Assembly (NCBI RefSeq): GCF_963675165.1
Contig: NC_087385.1
Location: 82,501-146,500, forward strand
Direction: 5' to 3'
Origin: Halichondria panicea
Taxonomy: Eukaryota; Porifera; Demospongiae; Suberitida; Halichondriidae
DNA: 64,000 nt
Shown here: piece by piece, positions 39,862-49,657 of the stretch
Layout of the letters: each line of letters opens with the position of its first letter
Position numbering within the stretch: position 1 is the stretch's first letter
The notes under the pieces: model-generated
The model's database searches: none
What the model was told of the DNA's origin: nothing
Seen by the model: only the letters and a program-made list of their open reading frames with translations
Position numbers and translations under genes: made by a program

Positions 39862-40276
39862 AGAACACTAGTCAGGGAAAAATTCGTACAAAAATTTACC
39901 GCATTTTAATGTACTTGGGCGGGACTTATGAAATTTGTTGGTAAGGTTAGGGTATTGTGATCACTCATGAATATTCATGAGTTTAATTCTGTCAGCTTTT
40001 TCTCTTTTGCACCGGGTCCAACATCTCTAGCTCAGCATGCCCACGCTCATTTTTCACCCTTCTACCTTTTTTTATTTTTTATAATTATAATAGGAAAAAG
40101 AGCATGTATACATGTACATAATAATTTATTGGGAACAGTTACAGTTAATTAAATTTGAATTCTACCCTCCTAACTCTACGTCTATTTCTTTCTTTATTCC
40201 TCCAATTAATACCGTATTTTATCTCATTGAACGATTATACAGTATTTTATCTTATTTAACGATGTGATAAAGAACA
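39862..40276. other. AT-rich spacer after kinase 1
   Basis: No gene is seen. Contains T-rich stretches and AATTAATACCGTATTTTATC-type sequence common in old short transposons. Confidence 0.5.
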
Positions 40277-40285
40277 GAAAAGGAG

Positions 40286-41055
40286 TAGACTCGCAAGCCA
40301 CTCCCTTTTCTCTGATTGGACGGGGGCGGGAGAAAAGGGACTGGTGACTCTGGGCTACATTTTGTGTCTCTACCAGAATTTGGGTAGAGATTATTCATTG
40401 ATTTTTCCACGTGATCCAAAAATTGCGTGAGGTTAAGTAGAATTGCGTAGCCTGCAAAAGTGATCGCGGGCTTCTTAGCTACAGTTTAAGAATGGATGCT
40501 AGTGCTAGAAAAGAGAAGATGATGGAGTAATAACATCATCAGGCATTCAGCTAGGATATAGTCATCTAAGACACCAGCAGAGATTAGCTTGTTTTAGTTT
40601 TACGTGATGAGAACTGGCAGCCGAAAGTCATTGGTTACCTAAAGCTTTTAATAACCTGTACAATACAAGACAGATAATGGCAGAGGGCAGCAGTTGAATT
40701 GAGAGTAGTCAGACTTGTACAAGCTGTCTTAAACCGCTGCCACTCCTCGGTTCAAAGAAGGACTGCCAAGATTTCTACGTTCATCAGCTGTTCCATGCTA
40801 ATCCACAAGTTGTGGCACAACAGACACTGGTACAAGGATCTATAATATCAAAAGGCTGGCTAGATAGATCTGTATACTTGTCTTCTCTGAGCTGTGTGTC
40901 TTTAGCTTTTGACGCATCAGAATAAATTGGATAATTTGCACGTGACATTAATATTTAATAGCATTCCTGATTTACACAAAATGTAGCCCAGAGTCACCAG
41001 TCCCTTTTCTCTCGCCCCCGTCCAATCAGAGAAAAGGGAGTGGCTTGCGAGGCTA
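40286..41055. mobile_element. 770-bp DNA transposon with about 80-bp TIRs, non-autonomous
   Basis: The ends are long inverted repeats: left TAGACTCGCAAGCCACTCCC... to GGGCTACATTTTGTGT (about 40,286-40,371), right ACACAAAATGTAGCCC... to GGGAGTGGCTTGCGAGGCTA. They differ at only a few bases. A 9-bp direct repeat GAAAAGGAG flanks it (40277-40285 and 41056-41064). Long TIRs with a 9-bp target duplication fit Mutator-like elements; a hAT-type element is the alternative. No transposase is encoded. Confidence 0.8.
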
Positions 41056-41064
41056 GAAAAGGAG

Positions 41065-41350
41065 AGGCACAGCCAGCCCCGGATATTTTCTATTTGAACG
41101 CTAGGTCAATAAGCGAAAACTTGGCCTGGGAGCTATGGCGCAATATTTAGTGCCAAAATTAGAGTATATACGTATTTGTATCTGGGCCAGGGTGAACTGG
41201 GGTAGACACTAGATGATAGTGATACACTTTTTAGTGTAGACTATCACTTGGGGTACTCTTTATCACTTTAGGTACACAAATAATTCTTTTGAGGGTACCT
41301 GCTCTTCCATATTATAATGACCTGAAGAGTACCCTCAAATATATTATTTT
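41065..41350. other. Spacer with two small fold-back sequences
   Basis: Between the transposon and the DHODH relic lie a small imperfect hairpin (41,215-41,245, GATAGTGATACACT with AGTGTAGACTATC) and a fold-back (about 41,285-41,348, TTTTGAGGGTAC with GTACCCTCAAA). No gene. Confidence 0.5.
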
Positions 41351-41627
41351 CCGTAGGTGAGGATGTTCTAATGTGCTGTGTACACCATCTCTTCGTGCAG
41401 GGGAAATCCCCATCATTGGTGTTGGGGGTGTGTCCAGTGGTCAAGATGCCTATGACAAGATATAGCGGCTGGTGCTAGTCTGGTGCAGCTCTACACATCA
41501 CTGTCCTACGAGGGTCCCCCTGTCATTAGGAGGGTTAAGAGAGAACTGGCGTCCATTCTCAAGGAGAAGGGATTCACCAGCGTCACACAAGCAGTCGGAT
41601 GTGAACACACAAACACAATCAAATGAT
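41351..41627 (+). pseudogene. Dead copy of the DHODH last exon
   Basis: From CCGTAGGTGAGGATG onward the sequence matches 36,171-36,440 almost base for base, including the acceptor GTGCAG. In the copy the stretch after GCCTATGACAAGATA has a two-base insertion that creates TAG and shifts the frame. No other DHODH exon is present. It is the left edge of the duplicated block that also carries AIRIM-like copy 2 and kinase 2. Confidence 0.9.
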
Positions 41628-41958
41628 AGCTAGTTAAAGTCTACTATATCCTTAATATTTCATAAGTTGTGTCTGCACCACAGCATCAGTGAGCTACAGT
41701 TCCGCTCATCGCTATATATTATTTCGTTAAAATTATATATCTCTCAGCTGTTAGACGTAGGTATAGCTAGCTCCCTCCTATCTTCCACCCATAGATTGGC
41801 CATGGATAAGCTCAAAAATTGAGGTTTCAATCTATCTTTCTTTTTCGGTTTTCAATGTTGTGGCTGGCATAGTTAAAACACAACACATTCCCATCACCAA
41901 AATTAATTCATAGTTCAATAAGGCTCACTCGAGGTCTGGCCGCGGATTCGAGAGCTAG

Positions 41959-42871
41959 ATGGATATGGATGAAGTACTGTTGAGAGCTTATGAGGAGGTA
42001 CTGCTGTGGGAGGGTTGCAGGGACAAGGCCAGTCGTCTCCTCTCCTCTCTGGCTAATCTAGTGGAGCAGTTGAACACAGTACAGTCCTGTATGAGTCAGC
42101 CTGACAAGCTGGGAGTGTTGTGTCAGCATTCCCAGGCTCTGTACTGCCTGCAAGGCAAACTGGTGGAGGCCATGGAGAGAGCACTTGTCTCTGTGCAGGC
42201 TGAGAGGTAGGTGTGTTTGTCCGTATGTGCGTGTGTATGTGTGTGTGTGTGTGGGAGGTCATTGCTCTCAATGGTGGTGTTTGTTACACAGATGCAAGAT
42301 GCTTGAGATTGTGTGTTTACTGAAGAAATGCTCAAGGGAAGCAGAAACAAAGCTGAAGCACATAACGGGTCAGCAGTATTAATTTTATATTTGCGACCTA
42401 AATTATCAGCTCCATAATTGATCCAGATCCAAAATAGTACCTATGTTGTAGCTTTTCTATTTCTCAAAGCATTGTTTAGTCGACTTATAGATCTCTGTTG
42501 TATGGTTGAGTTGCCCTGTCTGATGCATGCAGGGAGATGCAGTGTTGAGAGTGTGTGCTGCAGGACTAGTCAGACCTTCTCCCCAGTTGAGCAATGTGGT
42601 TGGTTGAGACTCATCCATGCTGCCTACACTGCTGACACTGAGGACAAGGATCTGGCTCTGGAGGTTGTACAGTACACTGTCCAGGGGGTGGAGGAGGCCA
42701 TCACTGTGTGGGCAAGAGATCCTGTGGAGAGCAGTGGTGAGTTAACATTTCTCAGTAATAATTACATGTATAATATGACAATTTCTTGCAGAGGCAGTGA
42801 ATTTGCTGAGGTACTCTGTTCATGCAAGGGAGAATTTATTACTAGCGTCTAAAACTCAAAGAACAATTTAA
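41959..42871 (+). CDS. AIRIM: AIRIM/C1orf109-like protein, copy 2
   Basis: Exons 41959-42206, 42292-42368, 42533-42736 and 42792-42871 give 202 aa in phase, with all splice sites intact. It differs from copy 1 by scattered substitutions (DMDEVLLRAYEEVLLWEGC at the start; SVHARENLLLASK near the end), so both may be functional. Duplicated together with the DHODH last exon upstream and a kinase gene downstream. Function as for copy 1, with the same reservations. Confidence 0.6.
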
Positions 42872-43486
42872 TGCTCCGTTCCCACTCATATTTCCCTGTT
42901 TAGAATATGTATGGTACAATACAATGTATATACTACTAACATTTTCACCTGGTACTTGGTGCTGTATGAGGTTATAATTTATAGCGGATTTGTTTCTAAT
43001 GTAATGCTGTGCATGGACTAGCCTCGAGACCACGCCGATTAATCAGCCTGGATTCGAGGCTATGCATGGACTACCCTCGATTCCAGGCGCGGTGCAGCCA
43101 TAATTATCTATGGTGCAGCTAAAGTAATTAGCCTCTGATTACTCTCAGCAAGAGTCTCCTAATGAACTCTTGCTCTCAGCAAAAACATACGGCGGGGCGT
43201 GGGCTTATTATAAATTTTTTGCGGGGGGGGGGGCGTGAAAGCTCTCCATCTAGCTCGGGGCTAAGAAAAATTACAGGAAGTGGTGATAATTATGTTTAAT
43301 ACTGTAGCACAATTAACAGTTAAAAGTTGAGGATGGGGGCAGGGGGGAACATGCCCCTCTTGAGGGGATATGATTATCCACCCACGCACCGCCCATGTCG
43401 TATGTTTACCGGTACGCATGCGCGTGTCTCAACCCCTACAAGATACGCCCATTATTTTCCCATGTGTCAAAAGAGATCTTAATTAA
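42872..43486. promoter_or_regulatory. Kinase 2 upstream region with NRF1-like site and hairpin insertion
   Basis: A 43-bp palindrome (43021-43063, GCCTCGAGACCACGCC ... GGATTCGAGGC) is flanked by the direct repeat GCATGGACTA (43011-43020, 43064-43073), so it looks like a tiny transposon. Nearer the gene, ACGCATGCGCG (43,414-43,424) is a near-perfect NRF1-type palindrome, followed by ACAAGATACGCCCA, also found before kinase 1. A G-rich tract lies at 43,222. Confidence 0.55.
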
Positions 43487-46301
43487 ATGGCAACCCAAAT
43501 TTATAGTACAAGAGAAAAAGTTCAAGCTGAGTTTTATCAACAACTTAAAACATTCGAGCTCCTCAATGTTAAACTTACTGGTGAAGAGCTAGGTGGTGGC
43601 TCATTTGGGTATGTAGTTGTTGTCGAAGTACCTGGAGCACGACCGGATACACGATGTGCAGCCAAGATTCTCCATAGCCAGTTGGTACAAGAAGTTCTTA
43701 ATCTTGAAGACAGAGAAAAATTACAACCAAGAGGTAATTATCGCCGTAGATCTCTGATTGAATCGTTTAAGAATGAGTGCATATTGTTGAGTGAGATTAG
43801 GCACCCCAATGTTGTTGAGTTCTTTGGTATTTGCTACCCTACTGGAGTGACCTTACCTGCTCTTGTTATGGAGCTACTGATGACAAATTTGCACGATTAT
43901 CTTGAGGACAATACCAAAAAGAAAGTACTTATTCCATTATCAATGAAGAATGACATTCTGCTTGATATATCGAAAGGTCTTGTATACTTGCACAGAAAAA
44001 GCATAATACATCGCGACCTCACAGCAGCCAATATCTTGCTCACTAAATCTCTCACTGCTAAAATAGCTGACCTAGGCATGGCTCGTCTAATAGCTGAGCA
44101 GCATGAGGCCAAAATGAGTGTACTTCCTGGAAATCCGAATTACATGCCACCAGAAGCAATTACTGGTGATCAGTATTCTGCCATCTATGGAAAGCCGATT
44201 GACTCCTTTTCCATGGGACACATCCTTCTGTTCACTCTCACTCAAATGTATCCAGAGCTTTTATCTGCAAAGTATCTTGATTCAGCATCTGGAAAAAATG
44301 TTGCTCGCTCTGAGGTTGAACGACGTGAATATAGTTTTCAAGCTCTGTATGCATTCATTGAAAAAGGTCATCCTCTGGCTCAACTTGCTAGAATGTGTCT
44401 TCACGATAATCCCGAAATTCGGCCATCAGCTGATGAGATAATGCAACAGTTTCTTGAGCTGCAGAATGAAATAATAAAGCAAGAAAACCATCGACTTGTA
44501 TATGATATTCAAACATGGGAACATACGACTGGTGCACTAGAGAAAGAAAACGCTGAATTACGAAGAGAAAGAGATAGCGTTTTACTGGGATTGTCTCACT
44601 TTAAGCATCTTGTCGAAGAATTACAACAAACAAACACAGAACTTAATAGTGACTTAGAATATTTTCAAAACTTCAGTAGAGACTTAAAAAAAGCAAATGC
44701 AATCCTTTCACAAAAAGTAGTCGAAAATCAACAAGCATTGTCCGATCTTCAGAACAAATATTTTAAGATGCTGATTGAAAAGAAGGTAAGTGGAAATGTT
44801 TCATAATTATATCTGACTGTTGCTTAATTTCAATGAAACTGTACAATGCTTACATGTGTATTATTTGCAGGTCGATAAAGTATGTAGCCCTGTGCCTAAT
44901 GATGCAATGGGTGAAGCCTTCGAAGGACTTAGTCTGATTGGAGGAGATGACGGACCTTGTAGCATGGTTAATGCTCGCTCTAAACACAATAATGATTCGT
45001 ACTTGAATAGTCTAGCATCAAATAACGCTGAGTTCAACAAACAGGCCGAAAATGCTTGGAAAGTGGACACACCAACTCAGGAACAAACACTTTCTAATAC
45101 TGCCATTGCTGTCCCTTGTCTTAATGGCTATGATAAGGGATTTAAAAAGTATGTCACACCTAACCTACCTAACCTGGACACTCCCGAGCCTGATGCTACT
45201 CGAGTACAAGCTAATCACTGGCAACACAATACGTGTGATTATGAAAATAGACCAGCTGGATATAAACCAGCTCCTGAAGTAAAACAGAAGACGGAGGTAC
45301 CTGAGACTTCTGGCCACCAACAAACCAATGAACCATCACTTAACCTACCTAACCTGGACACTCCCGAGCCTGATACTACTCGAGTACAAGCTTACGACTG
45401 GAAACACAATACGTGTGATCATGAAAATAGACCAGCTGGAAATAAACCAATAGCTAAACGTCGAAACAAACTTGATGTGGAAAAATCCTCCACTGGTTCA
45501 CACCTACCCACACCTAGTATTGAGACTCCCTACAAACCTCACACAAGTCCACTGAGCAGCTTATTGTTATCGAATGATTCCGGTGACTTTCGTAGTGCAC
45601 GCAGTCAACAGCCTACAACTCTCAATAACACAACAGATGATCATTTGTATCTAAAACAAGATGATTTTGTAGTTGTGAGTAGTCCAGAATCTTCAACACA
45701 GCCTACCACTACTGATAATATCGGGAGTCAAGAACGTGAGCACACAGGAGAATATGAATATGTTAGCATAGATTCTTCAACCACTACTGGGAGTCAAGAA
45801 CGTGAGCACACAGGAGAATATAAAGATGTTAGAATAGATTCTTCAACACAAGAACTGATTAATACCATCATCAATTTAGATTCAAGTGAGCAGCCTCCCT
45901 CACGTCCTCCTGGTAGCTTGTCTCCACAGCCTGCCTCACGTCCTCCTGGTAGCTTGTCTCCACGTACACGCCCGAGATTAGCAGCAGTGTCTAAAGGAAG
46001 CCCTACCACATCTGGATCGTCCATCGTTGCGACACCACACTCGGCTACTGCTACTGCTCTGTCTCCACTGTCACCAGATGTGGCAGTGTCTAAGAAGCAT
46101 CTTGGTGCAATGTTGTCTAATGCTGTGGGTCGTGAACAATCAACCACACATACTAATTTAGATAAAGGTCCTCGATCTCCAGTTAAGTCTCCGCTGCCTA
46201 CCAATGTGGATGGAGCATGGACTTGTGATTATTGTACTAATCTTGTGTTTGATGGTAACATTTGTGATGTTTGCTCTCATGCACGTACCACTCTAGTATA
46301 A
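43487..46301 (+). CDS. Tandem-array protein kinase 2 with C-terminal zinc finger
   Basis: Exons 43487-44785 and 44871-46301 give 909 aa. Kinase domain: GGGSFGYV, CAAK, HRDLTAAN, DLG, MPPEA, EIRP; all catalytic residues present. Next is a long coiled coil (about 325-432, motifs LEKENAELRRERDSVL and LQQTNTELNSDLEYF). The disordered tail repeats LPNLDTPEPDTTRVQA three times or nearly so and GSQEREHTGEY twice. The end is a Cys4 finger of RanBP2-like layout (WTCDYC ... ICDVC). The tail has few YxN motifs. Position in the block shows it arose with AIRIM-like copy 2 from the 36.2-40 kb segment. It is less like kinases 3 and 4 than those are to each other. Confidence 0.88.
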
Positions 46302-46481
46302 CTTTTTTTGCTCATGTGATTCATTCGTTTTGAAGTGATAAATGTCATATAATAATTATTCATGTGATCAGTGTTATTAATTTTATATACATAGTAGCAA
46401 TTAATTGATGCTCCGATGGATAGTTAACTTATTAGCAACTAAAATTTACTGCCATGTTGCATGATTAATTGCTCTCCACAG

Positions 46482-46586
46482 CGTTTGTTGGATGAATCAT
46501 GGACTTGTAGCTATTGTACTAATATTGTGTTTGATAGTATTGACATTTGTGATGTTTGTTCTCATGCCCGCACCACACTTGTATAA
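46482..46586 (+). pseudogene. Orphan zinc-finger terminal exon
   Basis: After a good acceptor (CTCTCCACAG) comes a 34-codon open stretch ending in TAA at 46584-46586. It contains SWTCSYCTN, ICDVC and SHARTTLV, nearly the same as the C-terminus of kinase 2 just upstream. It could be an alternative last exon of kinase 2 or a relic of a deleted kinase copy. Confidence 0.6.
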
Positions 46587-46651
46587 CTGTGCTGTTATCA
46601 TTGTTTTGTTTGTGTGTGCTCATCAAACATGTTGTTGTCTTAAAAATTAAA

Positions 46652-46887
46652 GCCTCGAGACCATGAACGGCCTGGCCTTATCTCGGGCTACAAATAATCG
46701 TGCGATTACTGTTATATAACCATGCATGGCATTGTGATGTTTAGTAGCTACGTGTGGTATATAGTTATTAGTAACCAATTTGCAGTATAATTATATAAAA
46801 TTATACCCAGCGTTAAATAATTAATTAACTTTGTTGAGGTTTTGGTTTTGGTGATTAGTAGCCTCGAATCAGGCCTGGTCTCGAGGC
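46652..46887. mobile_element. 236-bp element with GCCTCGAGACC inverted ends
   Basis: The left end GCCTCGAGACC is inverted at the right end (GGTCTCGAGGC). The right part is itself palindromic (GCCTCGAATCAGGCCTGGTC...). The same ends occur in the 43-bp hairpin at 43,021. Located in the kinase 2 to kinase 3 gap. Confidence 0.5.
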
Positions 46888-46900
46888 TAGGTGATTAGAC

Positions 46901-46927
46901 GTATAAATACCACATTTGCGCATGCCC
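46901..46927 (+). promoter_or_regulatory. Kinase 3 promoter motifs: TATA-like and NRF1-like
   Basis: GTATAAATAC (46901-46910) and TTGCGCATGCCC (46916-46927) lie 33-59 bp before the kinase 3 ATG. The same TGCGCATGCCC precedes kinase 4. Confidence 0.5.
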
Positions 46928-46959
46928 AAGGTTGAGCGAGATACACCCACTTTCTCACA

Positions 46960-49201
46960 ATGGCAGAACATCAACAAACCTTTGTACAACAGCTAAAAGA
47001 GTTTGAGCTACCTAATGTGGAGTTCACTGGAGAGAAGCTCCGCGGAGGCAGTGGTTCTTATGGCTATGTCGAGGTGGTCCTGATAGCAGGAACACGTTGT
47101 GCAGCAAAGTTCTCTCATCAAGTCTTTGAAGAGTATCAATGGAAGAAATCTCCAGCAGACTATTTCAGAAAAGAATGCACTCTCATGAGCCGGCTCAGGC
47201 ATCCACATATTGTCCAGTTCCTGGGTGTCTGCTGCCGCCACCAAGAAGCCCTGTTACCTGCACTAGTCATGGAGCTACTCATGACCTGCCTGCACAACTA
47301 CCTAGAGGCAGCAAAGACAGCATCTCTCCCTATGGCCATCAAGCATAACATACTCCTGGGTGTCTCCAAAGGCCTGGTGTACCTGCACAGCATGGATATT
47401 GTCCATCGCGATCTCACTGCTAGGAACATTCTTTTATCAGATTCCCTCACCCCCAAGATCGCAGACTTGGGTATGGCGCACCTGCAAGCTGGTAGAGAAG
47501 CTACTACTATGACTAATACCCCAGGTAATGCCAATTACATGCCACCAGAGGCTAAGGACAATGACATCACTCGCTACGGGAAACCAATCGATTGCTTTTC
47601 AATAGGTCATCTCATTCTCTTCACTATCACTCAAGTAGTTCCTATTGTGTTGGGTTCAACTTACTTCAACGAAACAACTGGTCTTCTGATGGCCCGCACT
47701 GAGATGGAACGACGTGAACAAGGCTTCAAAATATCCAGGGAAATAGTTGGCCTTGACCACCCTCTGGTCCTGCTAGCCTGTGACTGTCTGGCAGTTAGGC
47801 CAAGTCTGCGACCAACAGCACCTCAAATTATGCAGAAACTTCAGACAATGTCAATCATCCCGTATCGAAGTTGGGAACTGACAAAACACGAAATGATGCA
47901 GGTTGTGATCAAGCATGAAGATACCATTCACAAGTTGCAGGAAAGCTTGGCTTCGAAGCAGACAGTGACTGAGCAAAACACAGCGGCACAAGAAGAGCCT
48001 ATATTGAGTGAACTCTACCAACAAGCACAGGTATACATGGGTATCAGTATTCAACTAACAATAATATTATAATACTTGCTATATAGTTTAACCTATTCTA
48101 TCTCCGATAATTATAATATTATTACAGGCTGATGACCAACCGTTGGAAAGTTCGTACGTCAATGTCCCACAATCACCAACCACACTGCAGTGGAGCTCTG
48201 ATGAGTCAGAACATGATTATGTGAACGATATGCATGTGAAAAAGCCATCACCTGGTTGCAAGCAAAACACTCCCATACAGCATGCCAAAAGCTTTCCTCA
48301 ATTACTGCTGCAGGATGATGATCGAACATTGAAACGTCCGTACGTCAATGTCCCACAATCACCAACCACACTGCAGTGTAGCTCTGATGAGTCAGAACAT
48401 GATTATGTGAACGATATGCAGCCATCACCTGGTTGCAAGCAAAACACTCCCAAACAGCATGCCAAAAGCTTTCCTCGATTACTGCTGCAGGATAATGACC
48501 GAACATTGGAGGATCCATACGTTAATGTCCCACAATCACCAACCACACTGCAGTGGAGCTCTGATGATGATTCAGAAGATGATTATGTCAACCAGCCGAT
48601 GTACACGAATAGGAATATTGAGTCACCAGTGGTGTACGACGACGTACCCCCCAAATTTCAATTAACGTTTAAGTCCCGGCCTAAGACTAGTAAGCCGTCA
48701 ACCTTGCCTCCAGTAGCCATCGCTCCTAACAACAGCACAATAAAGAGCCCACTAGTCAGTAGACTATACCGCAAAGAAGTACCACCATCTCCCAACAATC
48801 AGTCAATGGCAAGAAGAAAAATCGAATCGTTGCAATTGAAAAAGCAGTCATCACTGTCCTCTCTAGTGACCTTCCCCAACTCTCCCGTTCTCTCTCCTCA
48901 CAAGACAACCTTCCAATCTGGGTACCGGTCAAGAGTAAGTGCTATGACTGGACTAGAGAGCCCTAAACTCTCACGCACTAAATCCTTGCAAAGCACAAAG
49001 GCACCCACAAACAGAGAGCCTGGATCACTGACTGAAGTAGTGGCTAAAATGACACCAGTGACCAACAAAGAAAGTCGCTCTTTTAAGGGTGAACGGTTCC
49101 GCAAGAGATCCATCAGTGCAGAGGCAGTGCTTGGATCCTGGACTTGTAGGCACTGCGGTAAACTGAGGTCTGTGGGGACTGTGTGTGATGTATGCACGTA
49201 G
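46960..49201 (+). CDS. Tandem-array protein kinase 3 with YVNV tail repeats and zinc finger
   Basis: Exons 46960-48030 and 48128-49201 give 714 aa. Kinase domain: GGSGSYGYV, CAAK, IVHRDLTARNILL, DLG, MPPEA, SLRP. A short coiled segment follows (about 310-350). The tail has three repeats of about 57-60 residues, each with YVNVPQSP and then DYVND or DYVNQ, plus VYDDVPP. YVNV is the classical GRB2-SH2 docking sequence when phosphorylated, and YxN in general fits GRB2. A basic Ser/Pro-rich stretch follows, then a Cys4 finger (WTCRHC ... VCDVC) at the very end. AATAAA at 49257-49262. Closely related to kinase 4. Substrates and partners are inferred. Confidence 0.88.
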
Positions 49202-49307
49202 TACTGCAAACACATTTAGTTATACTAGTGAACTGTTTGTTTTTACTCGTGTTTTTAATAAAACCACAAAACTTATCAGTAACATGCAACTTAGTTATGT
49301 ATACAGT

Positions 49308-49430
49308 TCTCCAAGAGGGGGTGGAGTCAGTGGCGGACAGTGAAGCCAATGAGCTAATGTTTACACGGAAACTATAGGGGGCTGCCAGATATAGGCGTGG
49401 GCTCGATCAGGCTTACTACTGTACTACTAT
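49308..49430 (-). pseudogene. Relic of the BLOC1S4 last exon
   Basis: CCAAGAGGGGGTGGAGTC, GACAGTGAAGCCAATGAGCT, TAGGGGGCTGCCAG and GCGTGGGCTC match the last exon of BLOC1S4 at 52,340-52,445 in the same order and orientation, with indels that break the frame. It sits after kinase 3 just as BLOC1S4 sits after kinase 4, so the kinase 3/4 duplication unit included the end of BLOC1S4. Confidence 0.8.
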
Positions 49431-49657
49431 ATATGTTTCGACAATGAGTCAATTATAGATCTATACGATTGACAACAATGGGTGCAGTAAATGTCAGTGA
49501 CTTCAACCGAAGCTCAGGAAATAATAGGCAACAATCAACCACATTCATAGTTATAGCATGGTTACAGTATCTATGGTGACTTCATGCAAATTACCAAATA
49601 GATCCAGTGCGCATGCCCAAATTAGGTGCACAACAGCGAGACGCCTCCAGGTATGCT
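49431..49657 (+). promoter_or_regulatory. Kinase 4 upstream region with NRF1-like site
   Basis: TGCGCATGCCC (49608-49618) is 40 bp before the chosen ATG, matching kinase 3. An upstream in-frame ATG lies inside this motif, but the downstream ATG aligns with the start of kinase 3. Confidence 0.5.

Noticed and set aside
45794-46204. 136-codon minus-strand frame opposite kinase 2
   Set aside because: Shadow of the low-complexity Ser/Pro tail of kinase 2.
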